Shown: positions 22,739 to 33,600 of the stretch, one piece after another
Position numbering within the stretch: the stretch's first letter is position 1
How the letters are laid out: each line of letters begins with the position of its first letter
DNA from: Argyresthia goedartella
Taxonomy: Eukaryota > Arthropoda > Insecta > Lepidoptera > Argyresthiidae
Length of the DNA stretch: 64,000 bases
Assembly (NCBI GenBank): GCA_949825045.1
Contig: OX463820.1
Coordinates: 3,918,501-3,982,500 of the forward strand
Direction of reading: 5' to 3'
Notes under the pieces: generated by a model
Told to the model about the DNA's origin: nothing
The model's input: the letters and a program-made list of their open reading frames with translations, nothing else
Database searches by the model: none
Program-made: the position numbers and the translations under genes

Positions 22739-22989
22739 CTAAAGAGTCTTATAGGCTTTGGCTGATTTTCAAGGTTTGCATTGCCGCAGAATAATACCAA
22801 GCTGCTTGAAGCTTCGCTCTATTATGGAATCAATATGCAAGTTGAAGCACAGCTCACTGTCCAACACTGCACCTAGATCTCTTATTTGATCGACTCTATT
22901 AATGATGTTACCATCCAAGGAATAATTAAATCGTATGACATTATGTTATCGTGTAAAAGTAATGACGTAACATTTGTCACAATTAAGTG

Positions 22990-23199
22990 TTAAATGGTTT
23001 TGGCTGCAGTAAAAAACAGAGTATTATTATCTGTTTGAAAGTTAAGACAGTCATTATTTGATTGTATTATGTGATATAGTTTAGCATCGTCTGCATAGAG
23101 GAGAAACTTACTGAAATTAAGAAATTTACCAAAATCATTTATAAAAATGGTGAAAAGCAAAGTTCCCATGTGAGATCCCTGCGGTACCCCTGAAGTCAA
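22990..23199 (-). pseudogene. LINE B RT fragment
   Basis: SGVPQGSHMGTLLFTIFIND and LLYADDAKLYH are RT motifs B/C, with the YADD catalytic site. It is cut at 23199 by the LINE A insertion. Confidence 0.8.
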
Positions 23200-23945
23200 A
23201 AGTCAAAGTCAAAGTACTTTATTAGTGTAGATATTTACATATACCTACTTAGCAAACGTCATTTTTTGCCTCTTCTCTACATTGGACCACTGTGGGAGAA
23301 GAAGGGCGTAGAAACTCCCACAGATTGATTTTTAGATCTCTTTTAAAAATAGGTTCTGCTTAACTAATACAAATATGAAAAATTTAATTTAATAAGCAGG
23401 TATAAATAATTACAAAATTATTAACATCAAGGTCTGTGTTAAGCTAGATTAACCCCATACAGTCCTGTCATTTAAGTAATCTCGAACATTGTAATATCCC
23501 TTTTTAAAGTCGCTTTAACGTGCTTTTTAAATTGCTCAAATGGAAATTTCTAAATCTCCAGAGATATCTTATTATAGTAGAGAATGCACTGACCCTTGAA
23601 AGAATTGCTAACCTTCGCGAGTCTAAACCGGGGCGCACATAGTCTGTGATTATTTCTTAGGTTAACATTACAGCTATCGCTAAGTTTGGTAAATGTTGTA
23701 AGGTTCTTGCGTACATACATTATATTTTCGAAAATAAATTGACTAGCTACAGTTAGTATATGTCAATTTCTTTAAAAAGCTCTCTTATGGAGTCTGTTTG
23801 TTTTAAATTATAAATTGCTCGAATAGCTCTTTTCTGTACAATAGAAATCGTTTGAATATCCGCTGCTTTCCCCCACAACAAGATACCATAGGACATGACA
23901 CTATGAAAGTAACTAAAATATACTAGCCTAGATCTAGCCACATCC
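23200..23945 (-). mobile_element. LINE A 3' end inserted in LINE B
   Basis: Closely matches 19700-20455 in the opposite orientation (GILLWGKAADIQTI, ELFKEIDI) and ends in the same TTTGACTTTGACTTT tail at 23200-23222. A short CTTCAG at each junction may be the target duplication. Confidence 0.85.
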
Positions 23946-24159
23946 GTGCTTTGTCTGAAGGAATTGGTTTAAAAGATGATGTAAGTCCCTTTACTGTTAC
24001 AGCTTGATTACGGTTATTAATGTAAGATGCGATCCAGCGCAGCAGATCGCCATGAATACCGATTCTAATTAGTTTCTCAAGAAGTAACGAGTGACTGATT
24101 TTATCAAATGCTTTAGAGAAATCGGTATATATGGCGTCTACCTGTGCTCCCGCTTCCAT
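23946..24159 (-). pseudogene. LINE B RT fragment
   Basis: YTDFSKAFDKISHSLLLEKL (RT motif A) and LLRWIASYINNRNQAVTVKG. Interrupted at its left end by the LINE A insertion, which adds a short foreign tail to the ORF. Confidence 0.8.
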
Positions 24160-25162
24160 TGCATGGATAACAAAGTCAGTAAAGTTAATAAGATTTGTTT
24201 CAACACTGCGACCACGGACAAAACCGTGTTGCTGAGGAATAATATGGCGGAAGATAACGGAAGTAATATAACCCGAGACTATTTTCTCAAAGAGTTTACC
24301 AAAGATACAAAGTTTGGAAATTTGTTCTGTATTTGTCTACTAATTGTCTATTGCCACCCTTATGAATGAGTGTGATAAGTGCTATTTTCCAGAATTCGGG
24401 GAATCTATGTTCGGTTAATGATTTGTTAAAAATAATCTTTAAGGGATTACAGAGCTGGTCGGCGCATTTGATGATAAACAGAGGGTGTATATTATCATGT
24501 CCAGTACCTTTGTGAGAATCTACAGATTTAAGCGCTTTGAGTACAGTATTATCATCGATTACGACTGATGATAGGTCAACGACACTATTCGTAGATGAAT
24601 CTGCCTGTAGATGGCTCTGCCTGCAGAAGAAAAGACAGAATAAAAGCAGTCATTGAACATATCGCTTATTTCTTGACCATCTGAAGAAATAATATTGTTA
24701 AGTCATTATATTAGGAATTTTATTTGAATCAGATCGGGATTTGACAAATGACCAAAAGTGTTTGAGGTCTTCTACAATTTTTTCTTGGATTAAGCTGATA
24801 CAGCTTTCATAACAAATACGTTCTGTAAGTTTGACTCTGGCTCTTAATTTTTTGAATTCAATATAATCGATAGGGTTATTATAAGTTTTCCAAAATTTGT
24901 GTATCTTCCGCTTTTCACGACTGAGCTTAATGAGTGGTTTGTTAAACCAGACAGGGTAGCCATTTGGGTTTGACACCCTTAGGGATGTATTGAGTAATAA
25001 GGTTATTTATTATTGAGTATAAATAAGAAACTGAGCTTTCTGTGTCCATATGTGAGAGTACACTCCAATCCGTTTTAGATAAGTGTGTATTAATTTATAC
25101 ATATGTTTTTCATATGAGTTGGGTTTAAGAAAAGAGTCAGACAATATGTTGAGATTGATTAC

Positions 25163-25430
25163 GATGGCGACCCGGATGGCCGAGTCGGCAGTGAGCCTGC
25201 CTACGAAGCCAAGGGTCCCGGGTTCGAGTCCCGGTGGGGGCAAATATTTGTTTGACGAGAACGGATGCTTGTACCCTAGTCATGGTTGTTTATCTATCTA
25301 AGTATAATATTTATCTATATAAGTATGTGTATCGTTGTCTAGTACCCAAGATACAGGGAATCCTAGTTTGGGGCTAGATCAATGTGTGTAAATAGTGTCC
25401 AAGGTATTATTATTATTATTATTATTAATA
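25163..25430 (+). mobile_element. tRNA-derived SINE with (ATT)n tail
   Basis: Head with A-box-like GATGGCCGAGTCGG and B-box GGGTTCGAGTCCC (25170-25235), body (GACGAGAACGGATGCTTGTA, CTATATAAGTATGTGTATCG, GGGAATCCTAGTTTGGGGCT) and an ATT-repeat tail at 25407-25425. A matching minus-strand copy lies at 31290-31640. The head resembles a class II tRNA, but its acceptor stem does not pair well, so it is not called a tRNA gene. Confidence 0.75.
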
Positions 25431-25789
25431 AACTGGGATGATGTGCATCTTCCTTTGTTATGGGTAGAAAACATTTTGATACTTGACACGAAACGTTCGA
25501 AAATACCAGGTCCAGTACCCTATTATTTATATTATAGCAGTTGTTAAATTGATTCAAATTGGTTAATGCCAAGAAATCTGAGATCTCACAGGATAATTTA
25601 TCATTTGATGTGATATGCAAAAAATCCGCGAATGTGCTCTTAGTCCATACGACATCAGTAGTATTGTAGTCGCCCAACAATAAAAACTCATCATCAGAGT
25701 GGTCAGAGACAAGTTCGCTCACTTTATTGAAAAAATATTCTAATATATCATGGTGGTTTTGACGGTGACGATAATATACGCAGAATATA

Positions 25790-27096
25790 CATAGTCAGGT
25801 CATAAGTTCTGTCACATGTGCAATATGAAATAATTTAGACATGTTTATTATTTATGTAAACATTTATATAGCAAAATGAACTTAATAAAACATAGATTCT
25901 TATGGTAATAAAGTTTATTCAAAATGACCCCCGCGATTTTGAATACAGGCCTTTATTCTGCGCGGCCAGTCGTCTATCGCAGCACGAACGAGGTCCATGT
26001 CAATATCGGCGGCTGCCTTAATCAAGGATGCCTTGAGTGACTCCAAATCAGGATGAGGCTTTGAGCAGGCCTTTTCCTCCAAGTGTTGCCATATCTTGTA
26101 ATCTAACGGACTCAAATCTGGACTGGAGGAGGGCCAGTCTTCGTGCCGGATGAAGTCGATTTCACGCGCCGCCAGCCAGTCTTGTGTGCTTTTCGCTCTA
26201 TGAGCTGGCGCAGAATCTTGTTGAATACCCAGTGCCTGTTATTAAACATGGTATGAGAAACAGGTTCCACAAGGTTCTTGAGGACTGTATTTTGATACAC
26301 AACTGCATTCGTTTTTACGCCTTTCTCACAAAAATGTACCTCAGTTAAGCCCCAATAAGAGACTCCCAACCAAACCATGAGCGAGGATGGAAAATGACCT
26401 CGTTGGACACGCGGAATACGGTTGCTCGCTTCTTCACTGCTGTGTGCGTACACCTTATCATTTTGTTTGTTGTAGCTCTCTTTTTTTCATTTTTTCATCC
26501 GAAAAAATAATTTCCCGATGCTTTTTTCCCGCGTACCGCTTCAACAAAGCGCGGCATCTCTTCAGTCTCAGGTCTATTAAACGAGCGTCCAAACGATGTC
26601 CTGTTTTTCTTCGATATGCCCTAAGCCCTAAGTCTTCATTTAACACCCTTTTCACCGTGGTCCTGCTTAACCCGATCTGAAGGGCCAACAGTTTCTGCTT
26701 ACGTATGGGATTTCTTTGAATTCGCGCCTTCACAGCTTTTATCACTGCTGGAGTCCTAACAGAGCGAAGGCGACCACTTCTTGACCTGTCATCTACACTA
26801 GAGTCTTCATAGTATCGTTTTATGGTACGTTAAACGAATCTTTTGGTTATATTCAAATTTTTCAGTAAGTCGAAAATCTGAATTGGCGCGTAACCGCAAC
26901 GATGCAACGCAATAACAGCGACACGGTCTTCTTTAAGTGTCCACTCCATATTTAATTAAAAATGAGGAAAATTCTAAAAAGTACACATTTTTATTTTCAT
27001 GAAAAATTCGAAATTCGAATTCAATAAACTTTTTTGTGGCCAGCGTTCTAAATTCAGAAGTTTTTATTGTGTGACAGAACTTATGACCTGACTGTG
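25790..27096 (-). mobile_element. maT-type (DD37D) Tc1/mariner element, copy 1
   Basis: Terminal repeats start CATAGTCAGGTCATAAGTTC (left) and CACAGTCAGGTCATAAGTTC (right, inverted), flanked by TA at 25788-25789 and 27097-27098. Length 1307 bp. The minus-strand transposase has HTH segments (26458-26940) and catalytic motifs; the two C-terminal aspartates (in DSAPAH and in SPLDYKIW) are 37 residues apart, which fits the maT group known from moths. The ORF is broken near 26480 and by a one-base deletion near 26230. Confidence 0.85.
25915..26940 (-). pseudogene. maT transposase copy 1 (broken)
   Basis: N-terminal DNA-binding region contains RTPAVIKAVKARIQRNPIRK and LGLRAYRRKTGHRLDARLID; the first catalytic Asp is in FSDEK. 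The middle has GHFPSSLMVWLGVSYWGLTE, and the C-terminus SPLDYKIWQHLEEKACSK ... IQNRGGHFE is in a separate frame. Breaks: a small indel region around 26480-26495 and loss of one base before the DSAPAH motif. Confidence 0.8.
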
Positions 27097-27300
27097 TATG
27101 TAGGTATCTAGTACGAGTTGATAAGCGTCGTGCTGCCGGGCCCAGTGATATGCTAACCCATAGCTCTGAGTTACTTGTATCATCGAGAAGTAGAGAGCTC
27201 CAGTTGCATCGCTGCTCGTTATGTATGTAACGTTATGATAACCTCTAATTGTCGAATTCGTTGTATTGTAATAGATTATTACTACACGGAAGGTTGCGGC

Positions 27301-28079
27301 GTCTATAGTGGGTGTTGTTATCTCTTGTAAATTAATCCGATAAAACTTGTATGGTATAGTTGGTGTATTTACCTAGAGTGTAGATATTTCGATACTCGAT
27401 AAGAACCTGATAATGATAGATACGTGTTAATGATTTCCGCTCCTGAGTACTGCATCTGCATAAATACCAAACCACCAACCACCATTGATGTACCTAATCA
27501 TGATGACTAGGGTGACAGCTCGTTGTATATTCTGGTTTTTAGTATTTGTTGTTATAGCGGCAACAGAAATACATCATCTGTGAAAATTTCAACTGTCTCA
27601 CTATTACGGTTCATGAGATACAGCCTGGTGACAGAGGGACAGACAGACAGACAGCGGAGTTAGTAATAGGGTCCCGTTTTTACCCTTTGGGTACGGAACC
27701 GTGAAATTGTATGGGCACTGTCCTCACCAACCAACAAACATGACATCGGCTAAGATAGTCTTGTATATACTGTATGTATATACTCATAAAAAGCGTAATC
27801 ACCCTATTTAACTCCAATATCAAGTTTTTTTTTATGTATAAATCGTTTAAGTATATAAAATATATTTTAACCCTTCTTTGCATAGTGACTGAAATAGTTG
27901 GCATAATATTTTTAACCTTATGGCATTTGTAATAATTATAAGGTGAAAAAGCAATAAAAAAAACATAGAAATTCTATTCAATAAAAATATCGGGGGGCAC
28001 GGCAGTGCCCACGCCAAGTCGAGCGCGAAGTAAACACTGCCGTACCATCCTTTACTGGAATCATTTCGCCGCATTTTCA
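27301..28079. repeat. GGTTCCGTA-type repeat fragment and unassigned sequence
   Basis: 27530-27705 on the minus strand is a copy of the repeat (TAGTATTTGTTGTTATAGCG, TACAGCCTGGTGACAGAGGG, GGGTACGGAACC). Nothing else identified. Confidence 0.6.
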
Positions 28080-28520
28080 GGCCCCTTTTTGAGAACCTCT
28101 GGATAAGACCAGAACGCAGAAATGTTCGTCATTCAGTAAGCTATAATCACATACTTAAAATCCAAAATTTCAAGTTTGTAGGTCATTTAGTTCCGAAGTT
28201 AAGCGAAAGCAAAGTTTCGCATTTATGACACTCACTCACTCACTCACTCATGATCATCAGAATAGAACTAGTACTTCCCATAAACTCAGAGAGTTGAAAT
28301 TTGGTACAGAGTTAGGGTTTAAGGGCCACATAAAGGGAAAACTATAAAAACTAGGATAATCGAAGATTTGGAGTACCTGGTGACCCTGATTAGAAAACAC
28401 GAGAACTTGGTTTTCTCTTGGTATAGATTCGGTGTATACCGTTTTCATATCACCCGGATATCTCCCGAAAATCTAATAAAATAAATCAATAAAAAAAACA
28501 ATATGCCCACGTTTCTACAA
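28080..28520. repeat. Interspersed repeat of unknown class
   Basis: Contains TGACACTCACTCACTCACTC followed by AACTAGTACTTCCCATAAAC and CACCCGGATATCTCCCGAAA, a block recurrent in moth genomes. The class is not decidable here. Confidence 0.4.
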
Positions 28521-29164
28521 AAAGAAGTGAAATCCCACCAAAAACATTCTGTAAAAAACTAGCCAAGTCTGGATGGAGCTGCTTGTTTATCTCTAAAAAG
28601 TAATGAAATCTAGACAAAGTCGTGCCAAGTCTATGGTTCCTTACTGCGATTTCTTTAATATTATAGTTAATGTTGTGTGACTTGGCCGTTGAACATTCTT
28701 TATACGTTAGTAGGTAAAAGTCAATTTTGTTAACACTTAATGTTATATCTGTTGTAACTACCTATGTTATATCTGTTACTCTTAATGTGTTTCGTTGGGG
28801 ACATTTTTTTACATCCTTTCCTCCTTTGACAAAATGAGTTATTGTGGGGTAGTGTAAAGCAGGTAAATACTTATGGCCAAGCACGTGAACTTATTTAATA
28901 CCTTTACCTAATTGTATTTCAAATGACACAAATTATGACGAACAATCAGTCCAACGCTATGTTACATAAGATAAAACCGGTTTATTCAAATATCACCTTT
29001 ACGAACAACGTAATAAAGTCCAAATTATATAGTTGAAAAAGTTAATTGTGAAAGCACACTTTATATGAGTGCATAATTAGGAATTTTTGATTGGAACTAC
29101 TTTATTATTATGTCTAAACTCTCAAAATACGGTAAAGCAAGGTTTGGCACAGAAAAAAGATAAT
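28521..29164. other. Nothing recognised
   Basis: AT-rich sequence with no gene, RNA or repeat identified. Confidence 0.4.
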
Positions 29165-29500
29165 TTTATTTCATAATTTATTTACTGCACACAAAGCATA
29201 CAAAAAACAAGAGTTACATGAAAATAGTGTACAAAGGCGAGCTTATCTCAAATAAGAGATCTCTTCCAGTCCTTATATCTGTGAACGATTTTCTTGTATC
29301 TCTCACCCGTGCGATACCAGGATTCATACGAAATGCAAAAACTCTGCATGCTATGACCGGAGCAACAAAAATAACGATAGTGGATGCGTCCGAAGCGGTT
29401 GCACTTCCGCACTTCTGCACACTACTGACAGCAGGTCCAATGAATAGTAATCGCGACAAAATTTGGGACACCTTATTGTGTATGAAATAAAGGTAATTTT
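29165..29500 (-). mobile_element. LINE C-type 3' end (older copy)
   Basis: The minus strand ends with GAAGAGATCTCTTATTTGAG, ATAAGCTCGCCTTTGTACAC and a terminal segment rich in A, as in the LINE C tails. The 90-codon plus-strand ORF over it (29218-29490) is taken as fortuitous. Confidence 0.55.
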
Positions 29501-29800
29501 CCCTTAAAAGCTATGAATATAAATGAAGTAGATATATAGATACTGAGGATATTGTGTCAAGTGTGCGATACATCGTGCTGTGCGATACAAGGCGATGTCA
29601 CCCTAGATAACTCTGGTGGTATTCACGTACATTATTTATATGATTGATTTTACTTTATCATTTGATCATCATTATTACATATCAATATCAGCCAGTAATA
29701 TACCGATAAATCCCGCTACTCGGAATGGAATACGTCTCTCTCATGAAGGGTCAGCGAAATCTATAAGAAATAGAAGCTTATGTTGTTAATAATTATGACT

Positions 29801-30256
29801 TTGATAACGATAAAAAGCAAAACTGCATCATCAAATATAAATTAAAAATACTATTTTCCTAGCCGGGAATCGAACCCGCCGATAAAAAAGTCACACTGTA
29901 TTATTTTATTACACTATCCGATAGTATAGTATCGCTATTGAGGATCAATTCCTGGGAAGTAATGTTTTATGGCAAAACAGTGGAAAGTGTTCATTTTAAA
30001 AAAAAACTCATTTGAAACTAGTTAAAAATCAAATGTAAGCAAAAAAAAATGAATTGAGTTATTGTATCTACTAGTATGGGTGTATTGATTTTATTTAAAA
30101 AAAATGGCTACATTCAACTCTTTTGCCAACAACACTATCGAATAATTTAATAATACAGGTGATTTTTTATTTCAAAATCTGCGGGTTCGACTCCCGTTTA
30201 GGAAAATAGCTTTTTAAAAAATCGAAAGATGCAGTTTTGCGTTTTATCAAAATCGT
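29801..30256. mobile_element. Large palindromic element with a tRNA-like B box in each arm
   Basis: AAAGCAAAACTGCATC near the left end is mirrored by GATGCAGTTTTGCGTTTTAT at the right end. Inside, TAGCCGGGAATCGAACCCGC (29860s) is the inverted partner of GCGGGTTCGACTCCCGTTTA (30181 on). The centre (about 29945-30115) is unrelated AT-rich sequence. Each arm reads outward as the B-box half of a tRNA-like SINE, so this may be two head-to-head SINE copies. Confidence 0.6.
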
Positions 30257-30439
30257 CGCCAGATAACAAAACTCAAGAGTTTCCGATTTCGGCTACTGAC
30301 CCTACAAAATGGGCCAACCTGTCTAATACGGGTATATCGTGACCGAATCGACCTGGTGGTGTGCCCCCTTCCCCCTTGTGTGGGGTGAACGATTCGAAAT
30401 TCAAATCAAACCTTTTAAAATTCCAGAACAACTATCACC

Positions 30440-30609
30440 ATGGAGGCCCTATCCACCGTTTTGCAGCCCTACAAGGATCTGGTGGGCACCGTCGCCGGGA
30501 TAGTGACCGTGGGACAGATGTTCTCGGGGTCGTTCATCTGCTACGACATCTTCAAGCAGGGCAGCACGCGGGGTGTGGGAATCATGCCCTTTGTTGGCGG
30601 GTTGATTAT
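30440..30609 (+). CDS. slv: SWEET exon 1
   Basis: Encodes MEALSTVLQPYKDLVGTVAG ... GSTRGVGIMPFVGGLI, covering the first membrane helices. Donor AT|GTGAGT; phase 2. Confidence 0.93.
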
Positions 30610-33600
30610 GTGAGTACACATTTTTAACTCAACGATCAAAAGTGGGGTGTTATAAGTTGAAAGGCTTTCGGTCTGTTTGTCTGTCCGTAGCAGCCTAGCG
30701 GTCAAACGGGTGGACGGATTTTTATGTGGTTTTCTCTAAAAGGTAGTGGAATTCACTGTAATGGGGGTCAAACAGGCGGACGGATTTTAATGAAGTTTTG
30801 TAGTTGTTAGATGACTTCACTGCAATGGTTTTTAGATGTTTTGCTAAAATTGGTTTATAAAGTAGTTCGAAAGTTATCAGCTTGACAAAGAATAGCCGTA
30901 AACGGGTGGACGGATTTTAATGCGGTTTTTTGTAATAGACTTTACTACGATGGTTCTTAAATATGTTTTGTTAAAATAGGTTTAGTAGTTCGAAAGTTAT
31001 TAGCTTAACAAAAAATAGAGGTCAAACGGGTGGATAGATTTTAATACGATGTTTTGTAGTTGGTAGTAGACATCACTGCGATGGTTCTTAGATACATTTT
31101 ATCAAAATCGGTTCAGCGGTTCCAAAGATATCAGGCTAAATAGGAAATAAGTAAACTATAAACCTACCGGCTCGAAGGACCAAAAATATGTATGGTCTTT
31201 GGAGGGATCCACACACCCTTACATACAACTTAGGGTTAGCTAAGATGTCAGAAGTTAAAGAGTCTCTTTGTATTGAAAACACTATTTAATAATAATGGAA
31301 TACACTCTAAAAATAGTCTGTTGTGGCTTAGATTTAGGTGTTACGGCGAATAAGTAAGATGAACTGCAATATATTAGTAGGAAGAATACAATTATATAGA
31401 AACTAGAAGGTGCTGATAATGCCGCGTTTGCATTGCACAAGGTTGGACTAGACAACGATACACACACTTATATAGATAAATATTATACTTAGATAGATAA
31501 ACAACCTTGACTAGGGTACAAACATCTCATCAAACAAATATTTGTCCCCACCGGGACTCGAACCCCGGGACCCTTGGCTTCGTAGGCAGTGTCACAGCGT
31601 GGTCACAGCCGACTCGGCGATTCGGGTCGTCGCTGACCGACGACCGATGATATTATACGTAAATTCTATTTTTGCGATACCCCCCCCTAACCTTCAGTGC
31701 GCTTTTTATTGATAATGTAGGCTTGGTCAAGGATAGCTTTGGTCCTTTGATATTTGGCTTATAAGTTATACTGGTACTGTACATTGTTGTGGAGGCTGGA
31801 AGTTAAGAGACGAGTCCATCTATCGCACTTTTAGCCAAGACATTACCAAGAGCTTTTTACTACCACTGGAAGGTAATAAAATTAATTATGCAGGAAATAT
31901 ATTCGAAGTTAAATTAGGTTTGGAACTCCGCTTGGTGGAGTACGCCATCTTCCGCAATTACCAGCATATGTCAAGCACCATTTTACCGACGCGACGGCAT
32001 GATGCCCGCTTTTGATGATGCGCCATCTGTTTTCATCTGACAGAACTAAACATATAACAAACAAGCCAACGTTTTTTATCACGCTTTTATTAGCTTCACC
32101 TGTATGTTTGTTTGTTTTTATGTAAACGACTCCTTTGGACTCGATTTTGACCCACTTTAAACGGACAGATTCAATTCAAACTTTGTACACTTATCAAGAA
32201 TCAGCGACAATGTAATAATTTCATAAGTTTATCTCATTATCCTGATTAGGATCGCCAGGATTAATTAATTTCTCGTATTTGGGGGATGACAAAACAGTCT
32301 ACTTACTTTCCGGCTCGCGCACTCGAACTAAAAAATGAAAAATAAATATAGTTTAAAAAAACTAAAAAACACGCTTTTAAAGCACTTCGAACTAAAAAGT
32401 TAAAAATAATTTTTAATATAACCTTAAAACAATAATGAATAAAAAATACTATTATTATTGTGAAAAAAAAGCTTCGGGCGCTTTGTTCCATATCTTTCGT
32501 ACATCGAGCGCCCGACGCTTTTTGTTTCAGGGTTTCACAATAATAATAGTATTTTTTATTCATTATTGTTTTAAGGTTATATTAAAAAATATTTTTAACT
32601 TTTTAGTTCGAAGTGCTTTAAAAGCGTGTTTTTTTAAACTATATTTATTTCTAACCTGTTCAAATAGGACAGAAATATTTTTCTTGACCTGGTTTTACCA
32701 TTAATTGTTTCGAGGCCCCATTACAGACCATCTTTCGCCACATTTCCAAGCAGTGGTTTCCTAGTCTATTATCAATCAACGAATACGAATTAATGATTGA
32801 ATTCTGAAGGATAGTGTATTTGTTTCGGTAAACGTCAGTGGTTCTTAGTTATTAAATGCATTAAAATGTCTAATTTATTAATGTTGCATGACTCTTTAAT
32901 CCAGGGGAGTTCTCAACCTGAAGTATGGCTTCATTCTGCGCGACGACACTATGATCATGGTCAACTTCGCCGGTATAGCAATCAGCACCATTTACCTGAT
33001 GATCTACTTCAACTATAGCCAAGAGAAGGTAACACTTGTTTTAGTTACAATCATTACTGACATGAATTGGGTACCAACATATCGATCTGGAGCTGAAAAG
33101 TCATCCTGTATGATGAAGAATAAGAATGAAGAAGAAATAGCAATCTGCCACAAGACAAGTTCACTGACTCTCCGATTAGTCGGAGGTACTTCAATAATAA
33201 ATATCACTCAACATAAAACTATACTTATCAAACTGTATCCATTTATGTCTTTACAACTAGTTGTCCCACTTACCCTAAGCTGGGATAAATACTTATGCAG
33301 GGCCGTTGTGATTGGGGTAAAATTTGTAGAATTTCTAAATTATCATCACATTTTTGGGTAACGACGAGTCGGTCCGAGACCATTAATTTAAATTCGCTTT
33401 TTAACAGAGCAAATTATGTTAAAAATAAAGTTACTTAATTTATATATAAATAATATAATAATATAATTTATATATATAAATAATCAAACTGCACATCAAT
33501 AATACTGATTTGCACGGCAAATATACTGATTTTTACAGCAAATATCACGGTAGCTTAGGTAAAGGGTAAAGGGGGTGATGGAAGCGAAGCCCCCTTTATC

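Larger units (their letters stand above)
21965..27300 (-). mobile_element. LINE B: non-LTR retrotransposon with four nested insertions
   Basis: Read right to left: an endonuclease start (ELWVSISLGP near 27130-27155), a maT insertion (25790-27096), endonuclease continuing (VYYRHRQNHHDILEYFF, FLLLGDYNTTDVVW), a SINE insertion (25163-25430), the linker (PVWFNKPLIKLSREKRKIHK), RT (IYTDFSKAFDKISHSLLLEK), a LINE A tail insertion (23200-23945), RT continuing (GVPQGSHMGTLLF, YADD), a 100-bp insert (22639-22738), the C-terminal part (SRSHDVFVVTRCRTNYAQNS) and an A-rich 3' tail near 21965-21995. All pieces are collinear, which shows one original element. Many frameshifts; inactive. Confidence 0.8.
30610..32904. 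other. SWEET intron 1
   Basis: Contains a degenerate tandem repeat (30660-31150), a minus-strand SINE (31290-31640), a foldback element (32325-32657) and otherwise AT-rich sequence without genes. Confidence 0.6.

Noticed and set aside
25165..25240. tRNA gene (class II-like)
   Set aside because: A and B boxes are present but the acceptor stem does not pair, and the sequence continues into a repeated SINE body with an ATT tail.
27105..27371. An 89-codon open stretch on the minus strand beside the maT element, preceded by an acceptor-like CTCTAG
   Set aside because: Another frame of the same DNA reads ELWVSISLGP and continues across the maT insertion into the LINE B endonuclease, so the open stretch is a shadow.
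29218..29490. 90-codon plus-strand ORF
   Set aside because: It overlaps a LINE tail on the other strand and has an equally long opposite-strand ORF; no domain pattern.
32303..32704. Two 86-89 codon ORFs on opposite strands
   Set aside because: Both are readings of the same inverted arm of a foldback element.
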